NCBI RefSeq assembly: GCF_018403285.1 | Contig: NZ_BOSJ01000026.1 | Coordinates: 1 to 49,115, forward strand | Source of the DNA: Paenibacillus sp. J45TS6 | Lineage (GTDB): Bacteria; Bacillota; Bacilli; Paenibacillales; Paenibacillaceae | Direction of reading: 5' to 3' | DNA: 49,115 bases | In this document: positions 1 to 7,720 of the stretch, in pieces | Position numbering within the stretch: position 1 is the first letter of the stretch | How the letters are laid out: each line of letters begins with the position of its first letter | Made by a program: the position numbers and the translations under genes | The notes under the pieces: generated by a model | What the model saw: only the letters and a program-made list of their open reading frames with translations | What the model was told of the DNA's origin: nothing | Databases searched by the model: none

Positions 1-4
1 ATTA

Positions 5-49
5 AAAAAGCGCCGATTTCACGATAACATCGTGAGCCGGCGCTTTTTC
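5..49. terminator. Bidirectional intrinsic terminator at the window edge
   Basis: Positions 5-15 (AAAAAGCGCCG) pair with 38-48 (CGGCGCTTTTT), and an inner TCACGAT/ATCGTGA arm extends the stem. The A-run before and T-run after suit termination from either direction. It lies past the end of the minus-strand flavoprotein gene and probably ends a gene outside the window as well. Confidence 0.8.
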
Positions 50-110
50 TGTGGAGATTTTTCAAACAGAAGATGGACAGATTCAGAATCGAATTATTCA
101 AGTGATTTTT

Positions 111-143
111 GTTAAACTAACCTGCCCGTTAGCTTAATGAAAA
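111..143. repeat. IS-end-like relic, copy 1
   Basis: The stretch TTAAACTAACCTGCCC-N8-TTAATGA recurs in the same orientation at 7871-7899 with a few differences. The two copies bracket the whole arsenic island. No transposase gene accompanies them. I read them as remnants of the end of an insertion sequence, but I cannot name the family. Confidence 0.45.
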
Positions 144-190
144 CGGAGCAGGTTCAAAACGGCAGTTGCCTTAGTGTAAATTTTTTTCTC

Positions 191-1240
191 TTAGTTATCA
201 TTTTTTTGAATATGTTTAGCAACGTACTTAGCATCGCGACCAACCCCGCGGAGTGTAGCTGAAGCAAAAGAACGCTGCCCAGATAATCCTAAAAAATATA
301 GACCGGATACAACAGTACTTACTCCGCTGGCTTGTAGTGGATCTCCCTTAATATCAAGCCCTCCTAGATCCTTGATAAAAGGCAGATTAGAACGGAATCC
401 CGTAGCAAAGATCACGCTATCCACCTTTTCTTTTGAACCATCCGGCCAAATTACCCCATCTTCATAAAATGATGTAAACATGTTCTTTTGTTTTGGATCA
501 CCTTCCTTCAACTTTTGTTTGTATCCATCCAAATCCATGACGGAAGAGGCAGTTGCTAGTGACTTCCCTATCCGCCACTTTGAATCGATACCGGTAATGA
601 TAAACCAGAAGTGAATATCTTTTCCTAGAAAACGCTGCGGTATAAGCGAGACTGGCTCACGTACAGCTAAAGTTGTATTAGCTGTTTCTGCTAATTCCAT
701 CGCGATTTGTACGGCTGAGTTTCCCCTGCCAACGACGATAACTGATTGATCTCTAAAAGTGTCCGGTGTCTTATAAAATGCTGAATGTAAGACATTACCG
801 GTGAATTCGTCTCTAGCATTTATGGATGGTATATATGGGTTGTTAAAAGAACCTGTAGCGCAGATTACATTACGTGCATTGTATATTTCTCCAGTAGTTG
901 TACGAACACAAAAGACATCTGATTCTTTAGAGACATGTTCAACCCGTTGATGAAAGACTATCGGTAATTGAAAATGTGATGCGTAGTTTTTTAAGTAATG
1001 AATGACTTCATCGCGATCAGGATATCGATAACCTGGAGACGATATAGATAATCCAGGTAAAGATGAATATTTAGCCGGCGAAAATAGCTTTAAACTATCA
1101 TAGTAATTAGGCCACGATCCTGCGGCTTCTCCACTCGCCTCCAAAATTAAAAAAGATAAACCTCTTTTTTTTAGATGGTACCCTGATGCTAATCCCGATT
1201 GTCCACCACCAATAACTAGGACATCTAAAACACTAGTCAT
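191..1240 (-). CDS. ArsO-like FAD/NAD(P)-dependent monooxygenase
   Basis: A 349-residue flavoprotein of the flavin monooxygenase / pyridine nucleotide oxidoreductase fold. An N-terminal FAD-binding GGGQSGLASG motif lies near residue 10, a second NADPH-binding motif GRGNSAVQIA lies mid-protein, and the ATGSFNNP and FATGF signatures are present. Proteins of this kind in arsenic operons are called ArsO; their substrate is poorly defined. I chose the ATG at 1240 because AGGAGGAAAAG lies just upstream; a longer reading to 1333 lacks a ribosome site. The gene is monocistronic on the minus strand, and its upstream region carries the same operator seen at the arsP-like and marR genes, which supports a role in the organoarsenical response. 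The exact reaction is inference. Confidence 0.75.
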   Translation of the reverse strand: MTSVLDVLVIGGGQSGLASGYHLKKRGLSFLILEASGEAAGSWPNYYDSLKLFSPAKYSSLPGLSISSPGYRYPDRDEVIHYLKNYASHFQLPIVFHQRVEHVSKESDVFCVRTTTGEIYNARNVICATGSFNNPYIPSINARDEFTGNVLHSAFYKTPDTFRDQSVIVVGRGNSAVQIAMELAETANTTLAVREPVSLIPQRFLGKDIHFWFIITGIDSKWRIGKSLATASSVMDLDGYKQKLKEGDPKQKNMFTSFYEDGVIWPDGSKEKVDSVIFATGFRSNLPFIKDLGGLDIKGDPLQASGVSTVVSGLYFLGLSGQRSFASATLRGVGRDAKYVAKHIQKNDN

Positions 1241-1341
1241 ATACTTTTCCTCCTTTTCACTTCTATGTATAGTTAGCAATATCAAACTAGAAGTGTATCT
1301 TTCTGCTCCCTTTTCGCTTTTGGTAATAACCAACCTCTTAT

Positions 1342-1362
1342 TTACTTGTAAATTGCAAGTAA
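1342..1362. promoter_or_regulatory. Operator of the Cys-pair MarR regulon, arsO copy
   Basis: A near-perfect palindrome, TTACTTG-N7-CAAGTAA, lies about 100 bases upstream of the chosen arsO start. The core resembles the TTGCAAATTGCAA sites at 7140-7156 and 7699-7720. Placement in a promoter region suggests repression by the MarR protein encoded at 7173-7625. Confidence 0.6.
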
Positions 1363-1664
1363 TTGATCGTAATAATTTTAAATCAATTCACATTCTATGC
1401 TGGGCAAGATATTAGATCAGTTATAACTCAGATATTTGTATTTTACAAGTTTTAATTTTGTGATTAATCTATATAAATAGGTAGCTGGTTACAGGTGGCT
1501 ATCCCGGACTACCTTTGTCTCGCGGCTGTCGGTTCTTTGATAAGCCCCACCGGATCGCTATATTGAACAGTAAGAGCATCGCACCAGAATAACAACACAT
1601 ATCTAGTTTATAATTTCAATTCTCATGAGCAAAGATTACTCTTTTCTTCTTATAATATTAATGA
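1363..1664. other. Intergenic stretch with unassigned GC-rich segment
   Basis: No gene is visible. The 1480-1560 part is GC-richer than its surroundings (for example AGGTGGCTATCCCGG and AAGCCCCACCGGATCGC) and could be a relic of a structured RNA or of another replicon. I could not match it to a riboswitch family by eye. Confidence 0.3.
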
Positions 1665-1689
1665 AGCCGAGAACTTATTGTTCTCGGCT
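1665..1689 (-). terminator. Hairpin after arsC
   Basis: AGCCGAGAAC (1665-1674) pairs with GTTCTCGGCT (1680-1689) just beyond the arsC stop codon. The T-run on the minus strand is weak, so this may be a processing or stabilising hairpin as well as a terminator. Confidence 0.6.
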
Positions 1690-1701
1690 GGATTCCACAA
1701 A

Positions 1702-2121
1702 TTACTCACCTGTTTTTGCGAAAGTTTCGATGCGCTGTCCAATTTCATCGCGTACACGCTGAAATACAGACCATTTTTCTTCGTCCGTTCCTTGAGCTTT
1801 TGCAGGATCATCAAATCCCCAGTGTTCACGGCGAACACTTGGAGGAGTAATTGGGCACTTATCCGCTGCATCACCGCAAAGAGTGACAACAAGATCAGCA
1901 GAGTTCAAAATGGTTGGGTCAATGATATCAGAAGTTTGATTGGAGATATCAATACCCACTTCATTCATCGCTTTCACCGCATTCGGATTTAAGCCGTGCG
2001 CTTCAATTCCTGCACTATATACATTCCATTCGTCACCAAGATGTTTTTTAGCCCAACCTTCAGCCATTTGACTGCGGCAAGAATTCCCTGTGCATAAGAA
2101 ATAGATTGTTTTTTTACTCAT
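1702..2121 (-). CDS. arsC: Arsenate reductase, thioredoxin-coupled
   Basis: This 139-residue protein reduces arsenate to arsenite in the cytoplasm and belongs to the low-molecular-weight phosphatase fold. The P-loop C10-TGNSC-R16 is present, and Cys82 and Cys89 ([10 protein letters not shown]) complete the cysteine relay known for the thioredoxin-coupled ArsC of Gram-positive bacteria. Length is normal for the family. The ATG at 2121 is preceded by AAAAGGAGAA. It is the last gene of arsR-arsB-arsC, so its product feeds the ArsB pump encoded just upstream, and the thioredoxin reductase encoded nearby on the other strand could supply electrons. Confidence 0.95.
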   Translation of the reverse strand: MSKKTIYFLCTGNSCRSQMAEGWAKKHLGDEWNVYSAGIEAHGLNPNAVKAMNEVGIDISNQTSDIIDPTILNSADLVVTLCGDAADKCPITPPSVRREHWGFDDPAKAQGTDEEKWSVFQRVRDEIGQRIETFAKTGE

Positions 2122-2156
2122 GTATTTTTTCTCCTTTTAGTAAGACTAACTATTTT

Positions 2157-3452
2157 TTATAAAATGAGAAGCCATAGATACAACCCTAGAAGCGTAATAA
2201 ACAAGGTAGGAATTGTAATTATAACCCCTGTCTTAAAGTAAGTTCCCCATGGTATTCTGATGCCTTTCGTTGAAAGTACATGTAGCCACAAAAGGGTGGC
2301 TAATGAACCGATTGGGGTAATTTTTGGCCCTAAGTCAGACCCAATCACATTTGCGTAAATTAAACCTTCTTGAATGACTCCTGTAGCGTGAGTCGCGTCA
2401 ATGGCAAGCGCATTAATCATTACAGTTGGCATGTTATTCATTATGGATGAAAGAATAGCTGCAATAAATCCCATACCCATTGTTGCGATAAATAGTCCCT
2501 GCTCTGCCAAAGATCCTATCGCATCAGCTAAGAGATCTGTCATACCTGCATTTCGAAGTCCATACACAACAACGTACATTCCGATCGAAAAGAATACGAT
2601 GTTCCAAGGTGCACCTTTCACCACTTCTTTGGTTTGTACGACTGAACTCTTTCTTGCCAGTAGCAAGAAGGTAAGTGCAATGATCCCTGCAACAATAGAT
2701 ACCGGAATACCTACAAACTCACTTACAAAGTAACCAATAACAAGGATGGCTAGGACGTACCATGACACTCTAAACATCGCAGGGTCTTTAATTGCTTCAG
2801 ACGGAGTCTTAAGATCAGAATCATCAAACCTTTTAGGAATACTTTTTCTGAAAAATAAATACAGTACTAAAATACTTGCTACTAGAGAGAAAAGATTAGG
2901 AATGATCATTCGACTAGCATACTCGTTGAAGCTAATGCCAAAGAAATCAGCAGATACGATATTTACCAAGTTGCTTACAACGAGCGGAAGTGATGTTGTA
3001 TCTGCTATAAAACCGCTGGCAATAATAAACGGAAATACTCTTTTTTCATCAAAATTTAGTGCACGTACCATGGCAAGCACGATGGGTGTCAAAATGAGTG
3101 CAGCACCGTCATTTGCAAAGAAGGCAGCAACTACAGCACCAAGTACACTAATGTACACAAACATTCGGATCCCATTTCCTTTTGCTGCTCGGGCCATATG
3201 TAGTGCAGCCCATTCAAAGAATCCGATACGATCTAAAATCAGTGAAATTAAGATAATGGCCACAAACGCTAATGTCGCATTCCATACGATTTGAGTAACG
3301 TCCCAAACATCTTGGAAACTTACAACTCCGACTAACAAAGCAAGAACGGCACCACCACAAGCAGACCAACCAATATTCAAGTTTTTCGGCTGCCAGATGA
3401 CGAATACCAGTGTAACTAAAAAAATGATACAAGCTAAGATTGTCAAAACCAC
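2157..3452 (-). CDS. arsB: Arsenite efflux pump ArsB
   Basis: A 431-residue integral membrane protein of the ArsB/NhaD ion-transporter family with about 12 hydrophobic segments. Family hallmarks visible include [17 protein letters not shown] and the [20 protein letters not shown] stretch near the C-terminus. It exports arsenite or antimonite across the cytoplasmic membrane using the proton gradient. The GTG at 3452 follows a GGAGG site at proper spacing. It sits between arsR and arsC on the same strand; no arsA ATPase is present, so the pump would act alone. Confidence 0.95.
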   Translation of the reverse strand: MVLTILACIIFLVTLVFVIWQPKNLNIGWSACGGAVLALLVGVVSFQDVWDVTQIVWNATLAFVAIILISLILDRIGFFEWAALHMARAAKGNGIRMFVYISVLGAVVAAFFANDGAALILTPIVLAMVRALNFDEKRVFPFIIASGFIADTTSLPLVVSNLVNIVSADFFGISFNEYASRMIIPNLFSLVASILVLYLFFRKSIPKRFDDSDLKTPSEAIKDPAMFRVSWYVLAILVIGYFVSEFVGIPVSIVAGIIALTFLLLARKSSVVQTKEVVKGAPWNIVFFSIGMYVVVYGLRNAGMTDLLADAIGSLAEQGLFIATMGMGFIAAILSSIMNNMPTVMINALAIDATHATGVIQEGLIYANVIGSDLGPKITPIGSLATLLWLHVLSTKGIRIPWGTYFKTGVIITIPTLFITLLGLYLWLLIL

Positions 3453-3555
3453 TATAAAACCTCCAAATTGACTATCTTTTAATAAACAAGTAGGATCTGT
3501 CCTTATCCATAGGCTTTATCATGAGTCATAAACCGCCTCCTTTATTCAAAAATTA

Positions 3556-3579
3556 TTATATAAGCATATGCTTATATAA
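3556..3579. promoter_or_regulatory. Perfect 24-base palindrome between arsR and arsB
   Basis: TTATATAAGCAT is followed directly by its reverse complement, giving 24 symmetric bases. It lies downstream of arsR and upstream of arsB. It lacks the long T-run of a terminator and looks like a protein-binding site, probably for one of the two ArsR proteins, giving arsBC a second control point. This role is inferred from position and symmetry. Confidence 0.5.
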
Positions 3580-3592
3580 ACAACCCACTTTT

Positions 3593-3946
3593 TTATTTTT
3601 CAATACAACAAGAAGATTTTGAATCCCGTTTATTAAGATTCTTTAGAATTTGATGAGCATCCGGTAAACTTTCCAGAACTGCCTGAATATACGGTTTGTC
3701 CTCCACATGAAGCGAATAGTAGATCCACTGACTTCGTCTCGATTCTTTCACAAGATCCAGGGACTTTAGTTTCCTAATATGCTGGCTTATCGCCGGCTGG
3801 GACATCTCAAAAATATCAACGAATTCACAAACACACCATTCCCGATCTTTTAATAGCAGCAACATCGTAAGCCTCGTTTTATCTCCTAAAAGTTTTAATC
3901 GATCTGCAACGAGAGATAAATCAGATGCAGCTAATACTTCACTCAT
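3593..3946 (-). CDS. arsR: ArsR-family arsenite-responsive repressor
   Basis: A 117-residue winged-helix repressor. The metal site WCVCEF (Cys38 and Cys40) lies in the position of the ELCVCDL motif of classical ArsR proteins, followed by the recognition helix region MSQPAISQHIRKLKSLDLV. A Cys-Cys pair near the C-terminus (residues 113-114) could add ligands. I chose the ATG at 3946, which follows AAGGGGTGAAG; a longer reading to 4042 has no matching site. First gene of arsRBC, divergent from a second arsR, with palindromic operators in the shared intergenic region. Confidence 0.9.
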   Translation of the reverse strand: MSEVLAASDLSLVADRLKLLGDKTRLTMLLLLKDREWCVCEFVDIFEMSQPAISQHIRKLKSLDLVKESRRSQWIYYSLHVEDKPYIQAVLESLPDAHQILKNLNKRDSKSSCCIEK

Positions 3947-4013
3947 AATCTTCACCCCTTTGTACTGACAATTATTATCTTTTGCCTCCATCATACATAA
4001 CATCAATCCATTT

Positions 4014-4085
4014 ATCAAATAATCTTGATGTATTGAAACCAAAACGACTCTGTGTTAGGATTTCATTAATCAAAATTATTTGATT
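4014..4085. promoter_or_regulatory. Paired ArsR operators in the divergent intergenic region
   Basis: Two related palindromes lie between the divergent arsR genes: ATCAAATAATCTTGAT at 4014-4029 and AATCAAA-ATTA-TTTGATT at 4068-4085, the second just before the ribosome site of the plus-strand arsR. They differ mainly in orientation of the same core. This arrangement fits mutual control of both divergent operons by ArsR dimers. Confidence 0.6.
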
Positions 4086-4105
4086 TATAAAGGAGTTTAT
4101 CCCTC

Positions 4106-4429
4106 ATGACAACAGATGTCGCAATGTTGGCTGACTATGAGTCCAAATTTAAAGCTTTAGCTGATCAGAAGAGACTGCTCATTATGAGTGAGCTTTGCAA
4201 ATATGAAGAGGTCTGTGTTTGCGATCTGGTAGAAAAAATGGATATACCTCAGTCCAAACTCTCCTATCACCTTAAGATCCTTCATGATGCCGGTTTTATA
4301 CTGAAAGAAACAAGAGGTACATGGAGTTACTACCGGATAAATGAAAGTGAAGTCAATAAAATCTTATCTCCGGAATTGTGCTGTATCTTCACAAAACCTG
4401 ATAGTACAACCAATCAAACTAAGTGTTAA
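4106..4429 (+). CDS. Second ArsR/SmtB-family regulator
   Basis: A 107-residue winged-helix protein with a VCVCDL metal-binding motif (Cys37, Cys39, with Cys31 close by) followed by IPQSKLSYHLKILHDAGFI. A further Cys pair (ELCCIF) lies near the C-terminus. It is only distantly similar to the minus-strand ArsR, so it is not a recent duplicate. ATG 4106 follows AAAGGAG. It heads a plus-strand operon with the thioredoxin reductase gene and perhaps the acetyltransferase gene, and an operator palindrome sits immediately upstream, consistent with autoregulation. Confidence 0.85.
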   Translation: MTTDVAMLADYESKFKALADQKRLLIMSELCKYEEVCVCDLVEKMDIPQSKLSYHLKILHDAGFILKETRGTWSYYRINESEVNKILSPELCCIFTKPDSTTNQTKC

Positions 4430-4457
4430 TCTAATTTGCCCTATAAGGAGGATTCTT

Positions 4458-5411
4458 ATGTATAAATCAGTTATTATTGGGACAGGACCAGCAGGATACA
4501 CAGCGGCCATTTATTTGGCTCGTGCGAATATGAATCCGCTTGTTATTGAAGGACTTCAGCCTGGCGGCCAGCTAACCACTACGACCGAAATTGAAAACTT
4601 CCCAGGTTTTCCTGATGGAATTATGGGACCGGAACTCATGGATAACATGCGAAAACAAGCAGAACGTTTTGGCGCTCAATTCAAATCCGGATTCGTTAGT
4701 GAAGTGGACTTTAGCAAACGACCATTCAAAATCAAAATTGACGGTCAAGGTGAGATTGAGGCAGAATCCGTTATTATCTCCACTGGAGCATCAGCTAGGT
4801 ATCTTGATATTCCTAATGAACAAGAATACGTCGGTCGAGGTGTGAGTACCTGCGCTACTTGCGACGGATTCTTTTTCCGCAATAAGAAAATCATCGTAGT
4901 AGGCGGTGGAGACTCTGCTATGGAAGAAGCTAACTTCTTAACTCGTTTTGCTTCAGAAGTCGTGCTGGTTCATCGCCGGGATGAATTAAGAGCATCTAAA
5001 ATTATGCAAGACCGTGCAAAATCAAATTCAAAAATTACGTTTGCTTTAAATCGAACACCGATTGAAGTACTTCCCAAAGACATGGGAATTCAAGGATTAA
5101 AGGTCCTTAATAATGAAACCGGACAAGAAGAAGTAATAGAAGCTGACGGTTTATTTGTAGCTATAGGTCATACTCCAAACACCTCATTTTTAGGTGAGCA
5201 AATCAATACCGACCCTCTTGGATACATTGTTGTTAATCCAGGAACGACGGAAACCAATATTCCCGGTGTGTTTGCTTGTGGTGACGTACAAGACTCCAAG
5301 TACCGGCAAGCTATTACGGCAGCAGGTTCCGGATGTATGGCTGCCATGGACTGTGAAAGGTTTTTAGAAGGTTCCTCAGTTCATGACTGGAGCGAAATAC
5401 TGGATCAATAA
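4458..5411 (+). CDS. trxB: Thioredoxin reductase-like flavoprotein
   Basis: A 317-residue NADPH-dependent thioredoxin reductase, the usual length of TrxB. It shows the N-terminal FAD motif GTGPAGYTAA, the redox-active CATC pair (Cys132, Cys135), the NADPH motif GGGDSAMEEA and the C-terminal FACGDVQD segment. I chose ATG 4458 because ATAAGGAGG lies seven bases upstream; the longer reading overlaps arsR2. Its likely role is to keep thioredoxin reduced for the ArsC reaction. Plasmid-borne trxB copies in ars clusters are known. A terminator follows the gene. Confidence 0.9.
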   Translation: MYKSVIIGTGPAGYTAAIYLARANMNPLVIEGLQPGGQLTTTTEIENFPGFPDGIMGPELMDNMRKQAERFGAQFKSGFVSEVDFSKRPFKIKIDGQGEIEAESVIISTGASARYLDIPNEQEYVGRGVSTCATCDGFFFRNKKIIVVGGGDSAMEEANFLTRFASEVVLVHRRDELRASKIMQDRAKSNSKITFALNRTPIEVLPKDMGIQGLKVLNNETGQEEVIEADGLFVAIGHTPNTSFLGEQINTDPLGYIVVNPGTTETNIPGVFACGDVQDSKYRQAITAAGSGCMAAMDCERFLEGSSVHDWSEILDQ

Positions 5412-5427
5412 AATATAGTAAGAACAA

Positions 5428-5462
5428 GCTCATCAAACTAACTTTGATGAGCTTTTGTTTTA
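5428..5462 (+). terminator. Intrinsic terminator after trxB
   Basis: GCTCATCAAA (5428-5437) pairs with TTTGATGAGC (5443-5452), followed by a T-rich tail. It separates trxB from the acetyltransferase gene, so the latter may have its own promoter or depend on read-through. Confidence 0.85.
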
Positions 5463-5498
5463 TATTTGTAGTATTAATCTAAGATGGAGGTTCAAAGA

Positions 5499-6008
5499 AT
5501 GAAAATACAAGTCCGCCCAGCAAATGAAAAAGACGCACTAGAAATTATGGAGATCTATAATTACTCCATCATCGTAGAGCAAAATGCAACCTTTGAAACA
5601 ATCCCTAAAACGTTAGAAGATCGAATTCAGTGGATTCAATCTCAAGGAGACAGATTTCCTATCCTCGTAGCAGAACTAAATCATCAGGTTATAGGCTGGG
5701 CATCCGTATCTAGTTATCGTTCAAGGGAATGTTATCAAGGTATTGGCGAGTTTTCAGTATATGTACATAAAGATTTTAGAAAACAAAATGTAGGTTACAC
5801 CCTCCTGCTCGAGCTATTAAACGTCTCCAAGGATGCTGGTTACTGGAAACTACTTTCTCGTATTTTCACTTTTAATCAAGGAAGTCGAAAACTGTGCGAG
5901 CGCTGTGGATTCAGAGAAGTCGGTATTTATGAAAAACACGCTAAATTAGAGGACCAGTGGATTGACTGTGTTATTGTAGAGAAAATTATCCATGAAAATT
6001 TAAATTAA
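5499..6008 (+). CDS. ArsN1-like GNAT N-acetyltransferase
   Basis: A 169-residue acetyltransferase of the phosphinothricin/arsinothricin type. It opens with VRPANEKDALEIMEIYNY, has the NATFET segment near residue 30, the acetyl-CoA pyrophosphate loop FRKQNVGY, and the conserved RCGFREVG block near the C-terminus. Members found in ars clusters (ArsN1) acetylate the antibiotic arsinothricin. ATG 5499 is preceded by GATGGAGG; an upstream ATG at 5484 lies inside that site and is unlikely. Context supports ArsN1 over a phosphinothricin enzyme, but substrate cannot be told from sequence by eye. Confidence 0.75.
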   Translation: MKIQVRPANEKDALEIMEIYNYSIIVEQNATFETIPKTLEDRIQWIQSQGDRFPILVAELNHQVIGWASVSSYRSRECYQGIGEFSVYVHKDFRKQNVGYTLLLELLNVSKDAGYWKLLSRIFTFNQGSRKLCERCGFREVGIYEKHAKLEDQWIDCVIVEKIIHENLN

Positions 6009-6020
6009 GAAAAAATACAA

Positions 6021-6056
6021 AAAACAAGGCTCAATATTAGCAGAGCCTTGTTTTTT
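6021..6056. terminator. Bidirectional terminator between convergent genes
   Basis: AAAACAAGGCTC (6021-6032) pairs with GAGCCTTGTTTT (6043-6054). It serves the plus-strand acetyltransferase gene and the minus-strand Cys-pair protein gene. Confidence 0.85.
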
Positions 6057-6059
6057 GTA

Positions 6060-6239
6060 TTAATTAGAGGACGAAGGTGTAGTCTTGCAGCAGCTATCCG
6101 AAGAACGATCTGTATCATTTTCATCTTTCACTTCTTCGATTTTTATATTACAACAAGATTGTTTTTCCTCTTTTACCTCTTCAATTTTCACACTGCAGCA
6201 ATCGTCGTTTTTCTTTGATTTCTTAAACAAGTTAAACAT
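6060..6239 (-). CDS. Small Cys-pair repeat protein downstream of arsP-like gene
   Basis: A 59-residue soluble protein with three vicinal cysteine pairs. The repeat unit is roughly CC-x-x-KIEEVK: DDCCSVKIEEVKEEK, then SCCNIKIEEVKDE, then a final SCCK. An N-terminal FNLFKKSKK stretch is basic. I chose ATG 6239; an upstream GTG lies inside the AAAGGAGGTG ribosome site. The gene follows the arsP-like permease by 17 bases, so the two are probably co-transcribed. Vicinal thiols bind trivalent arsenicals, so a metallochaperone or buffering role for the permease is plausible. I know of no characterised function. Confidence 0.7.
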   Translation of the reverse strand: MFNLFKKSKKNDDCCSVKIEEVKEEKQSCCNIKIEEVKDENDTDRSSDSCCKTTPSSSN

Positions 6240-6256
6240 GATTAGATTCACCTCCT

Positions 6257-7123
6257 TTAAATAATGTAGAATAAGAATCCTGATAATGTAGCCATCGTAA
6301 TAACAGAAACCACAAAAGCAACGACCAATCGTTTATGGAAAATGGAATTCAATAATGCGACTTCTGGAATACTCGCTCCAACTGAACCTATCATCAAAGC
6401 CATCACAGGAGGAAAAGCCATTCCTTTTGCGATTAAGATTTTAGATAACGGGATCATCGTTTCAATACGAACATATAATGGAATTCCAATGACAGCTGCA
6501 ATCGGAACAAGCCACCACTTATCTCCTCCTAAATATGTGCTAATAAATTCTGTCGGTACCGCTTCATGAATAAATGCTCCAATTGCAGCCCCAATAAGAA
6601 GGTACGGATAAACGGTCTTCATTAGATTTAGCGTTTCTATGGCAGCAGCCTTAAAGCTAAATTTCATCTCGCCTTCGTTATATCCAGTCATGTTCACTTT
6701 TTTTACCGCTGATTCAAAACCTAATTTTTCTAGCAACAGCCCAACAATTGCTGAGAAGATGGCCGTAATAATGGTGTATGTTATAGCGACTTTCATACCA
6801 AGCATCGCAGCCATCAGTGTAATAATAGTTGGATCTAATAAAGGAGATGAAAATAAGAACACCATGACAATCCCAAAACGCACCTTTTTATTTAATAGGT
6901 TCACGACTACCGGTATGGTAGAACAAGAACAAAATGGTGTAACAAAAGCAAAGACAAGGGCTGCCATTACACCTAAAAAGGTGTTTTTTCCTGAAAGATA
7001 TTTGTTGATTTTGTCGTAAGGTATAATACCTTGAAGCAAGTTAACTACAAATGATATCCCTACGAAAAGAGCTAATAGTTCAAAGGCGATAATAAAAAAT
7101 TCGCTAATTATTTCTTTAATCAT
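6257..7123 (-). CDS. arsP: ArsP-like permease for organoarsenicals
   Basis: A 288-residue membrane protein of the ArsP/DUF318 permease family with about eight hydrophobic segments. The diagnostic TPFCSCSTIPV motif lies at residues 62-72, with Cys65 and Cys67 as candidate ligands. Characterised ArsP proteins export trivalent methylated or aromatic arsenicals, but this family is broad. I chose ATG 7123, preceded by TATAGGAG; a longer TTG reading begins inside the upstream operator. It is followed by the Cys-pair protein gene and preceded by the marR gene, each on the minus strand. Confidence 0.75.
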   Translation of the reverse strand: MIKEIISEFFIIAFELLALFVGISFVVNLLQGIIPYDKINKYLSGKNTFLGVMAALVFAFVTPFCSCSTIPVVVNLLNKKVRFGIVMVFLFSSPLLDPTIITLMAAMLGMKVAITYTIITAIFSAIVGLLLEKLGFESAVKKVNMTGYNEGEMKFSFKAAAIETLNLMKTVYPYLLIGAAIGAFIHEAVPTEFISTYLGGDKWWLVPIAAVIGIPLYVRIETMIPLSKILIAKGMAFPPVMALMIGSVGASIPEVALLNSIFHKRLVVAFVVSVITMATLSGFLFYII

Positions 7124-7139
7124 GTCTACACTCCTATAT

Positions 7140-7156
7140 AGTTGCAAATTGCAAGT
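7140..7156. promoter_or_regulatory. Operator of the Cys-pair MarR regulon, arsP copy
   Basis: AGTTGCAAATTGCAAGT lies between marR and the arsP-like gene, only 17 bases from the chosen start, where bound protein would block transcription of arsP and the Cys-pair gene. Confidence 0.6.
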
Positions 7157-7172
7157 ATTTATTTGAATTGTA

Positions 7173-7625
7173 TTACCCTAAAGGGGTAGTACAACACTTC
7201 GTGGTTTTCTCCATATTTTTGTTCAGTAATTGAATAGAATGTACAACCATCTCTTGTTCTTCTTGACTCATATTCGCGAAAACATCATCCAAATACTGAT
7301 TCATTTGCCCATCTATGTTTTCAGCAACTTCTTTTCCTTCTTCTGTAAGTGATAAAATAAATATTCTTCGATCCTTTGGATCAGGTGTTTTAGAAACTAA
7401 ATTTATTTTAATTAACGTTTGTACTTGTCTGCTAAAAGTTGTTATATCTGTTCCTAACGTTTCCGCCACTTGTTGCATGGAGGGCTCATGTTGACGTTCA
7501 ATCTCATATAAAATATGACTTTGAACAAGAGAAATATCGTGGCCGCCAGCCTGACAACAGTTTTTATTTAAAAAGCCAAAACGCCGACTAAAGACTTGGA
7601 AAAGCTCTCTTAAATTTTGATCCAT
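7173..7625 (-). CDS. MarR-family regulator with two Cys-Cys pairs
   Basis: A 150-residue MarR winged-helix protein. The helix-turn-helix region is PSMQQVAETLGTDITTFSRQVQTL, followed by the wing DPKDRRIFIL. Vicinal cysteines occur at residues 23-24 (KNCCQAGG) and 144-145 (TKCCTTPLG), near the dimer interface of typical MarR folds. ATG 7625 follows AGAGGTGAT. Thiol pairs in a gene next to an arsP-like permease suggest sensing of trivalent organoarsenicals. Palindromes near its own promoter, arsP and arsO are candidate targets. Function as an arsenic sensor is inference. Confidence 0.8.
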   Translation of the reverse strand: MDQNLRELFQVFSRRFGFLNKNCCQAGGHDISLVQSHILYEIERQHEPSMQQVAETLGTDITTFSRQVQTLIKINLVSKTPDPKDRRIFILSLTEEGKEVAENIDGQMNQYLDDVFANMSQEEQEMVVHSIQLLNKNMEKTTKCCTTPLG

Positions 7626-7660
7626 TATAAATCACCTCTTCTTATTAAGCTGTCTGTAAT

Positions 7661-7720
7661 ACTTGTAAGTTGCAAATGTTATTTATAATATAAATTAATT
7701 ATTTGCAAATTGCAAGTAAT
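7661..7720. promoter_or_regulatory. Two MarR-type operators upstream of marR
   Basis: ACTTGTAAGTTGCAAATG (7661-7678) and TTATTTGCAAATTGCAAG (from 7699) lie within 100 bases upstream of marR. Spacing of about 38 bases between equivalent points suggests two dimers bound around the promoter. Confidence 0.6.

Noticed and set aside
1241-1333. N-terminal extension of the arsO-like protein
   Set aside because: No ribosome site and no family similarity; the ATG at 1240 directly precedes the FAD motif and follows AGGAGG.
1480-1560. Possible riboswitch
   Set aside because: The segment is GC-rich and has fragments reminiscent of structured RNAs, but I could not match the conserved core of any riboswitch class.
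4341-4457. N-terminal extension of the thioredoxin reductase
   Set aside because: It overlaps arsR2 in another frame and lacks a ribosome site, while the ATG at 4458 has ATAAGGAGG in front and starts the conserved fold.
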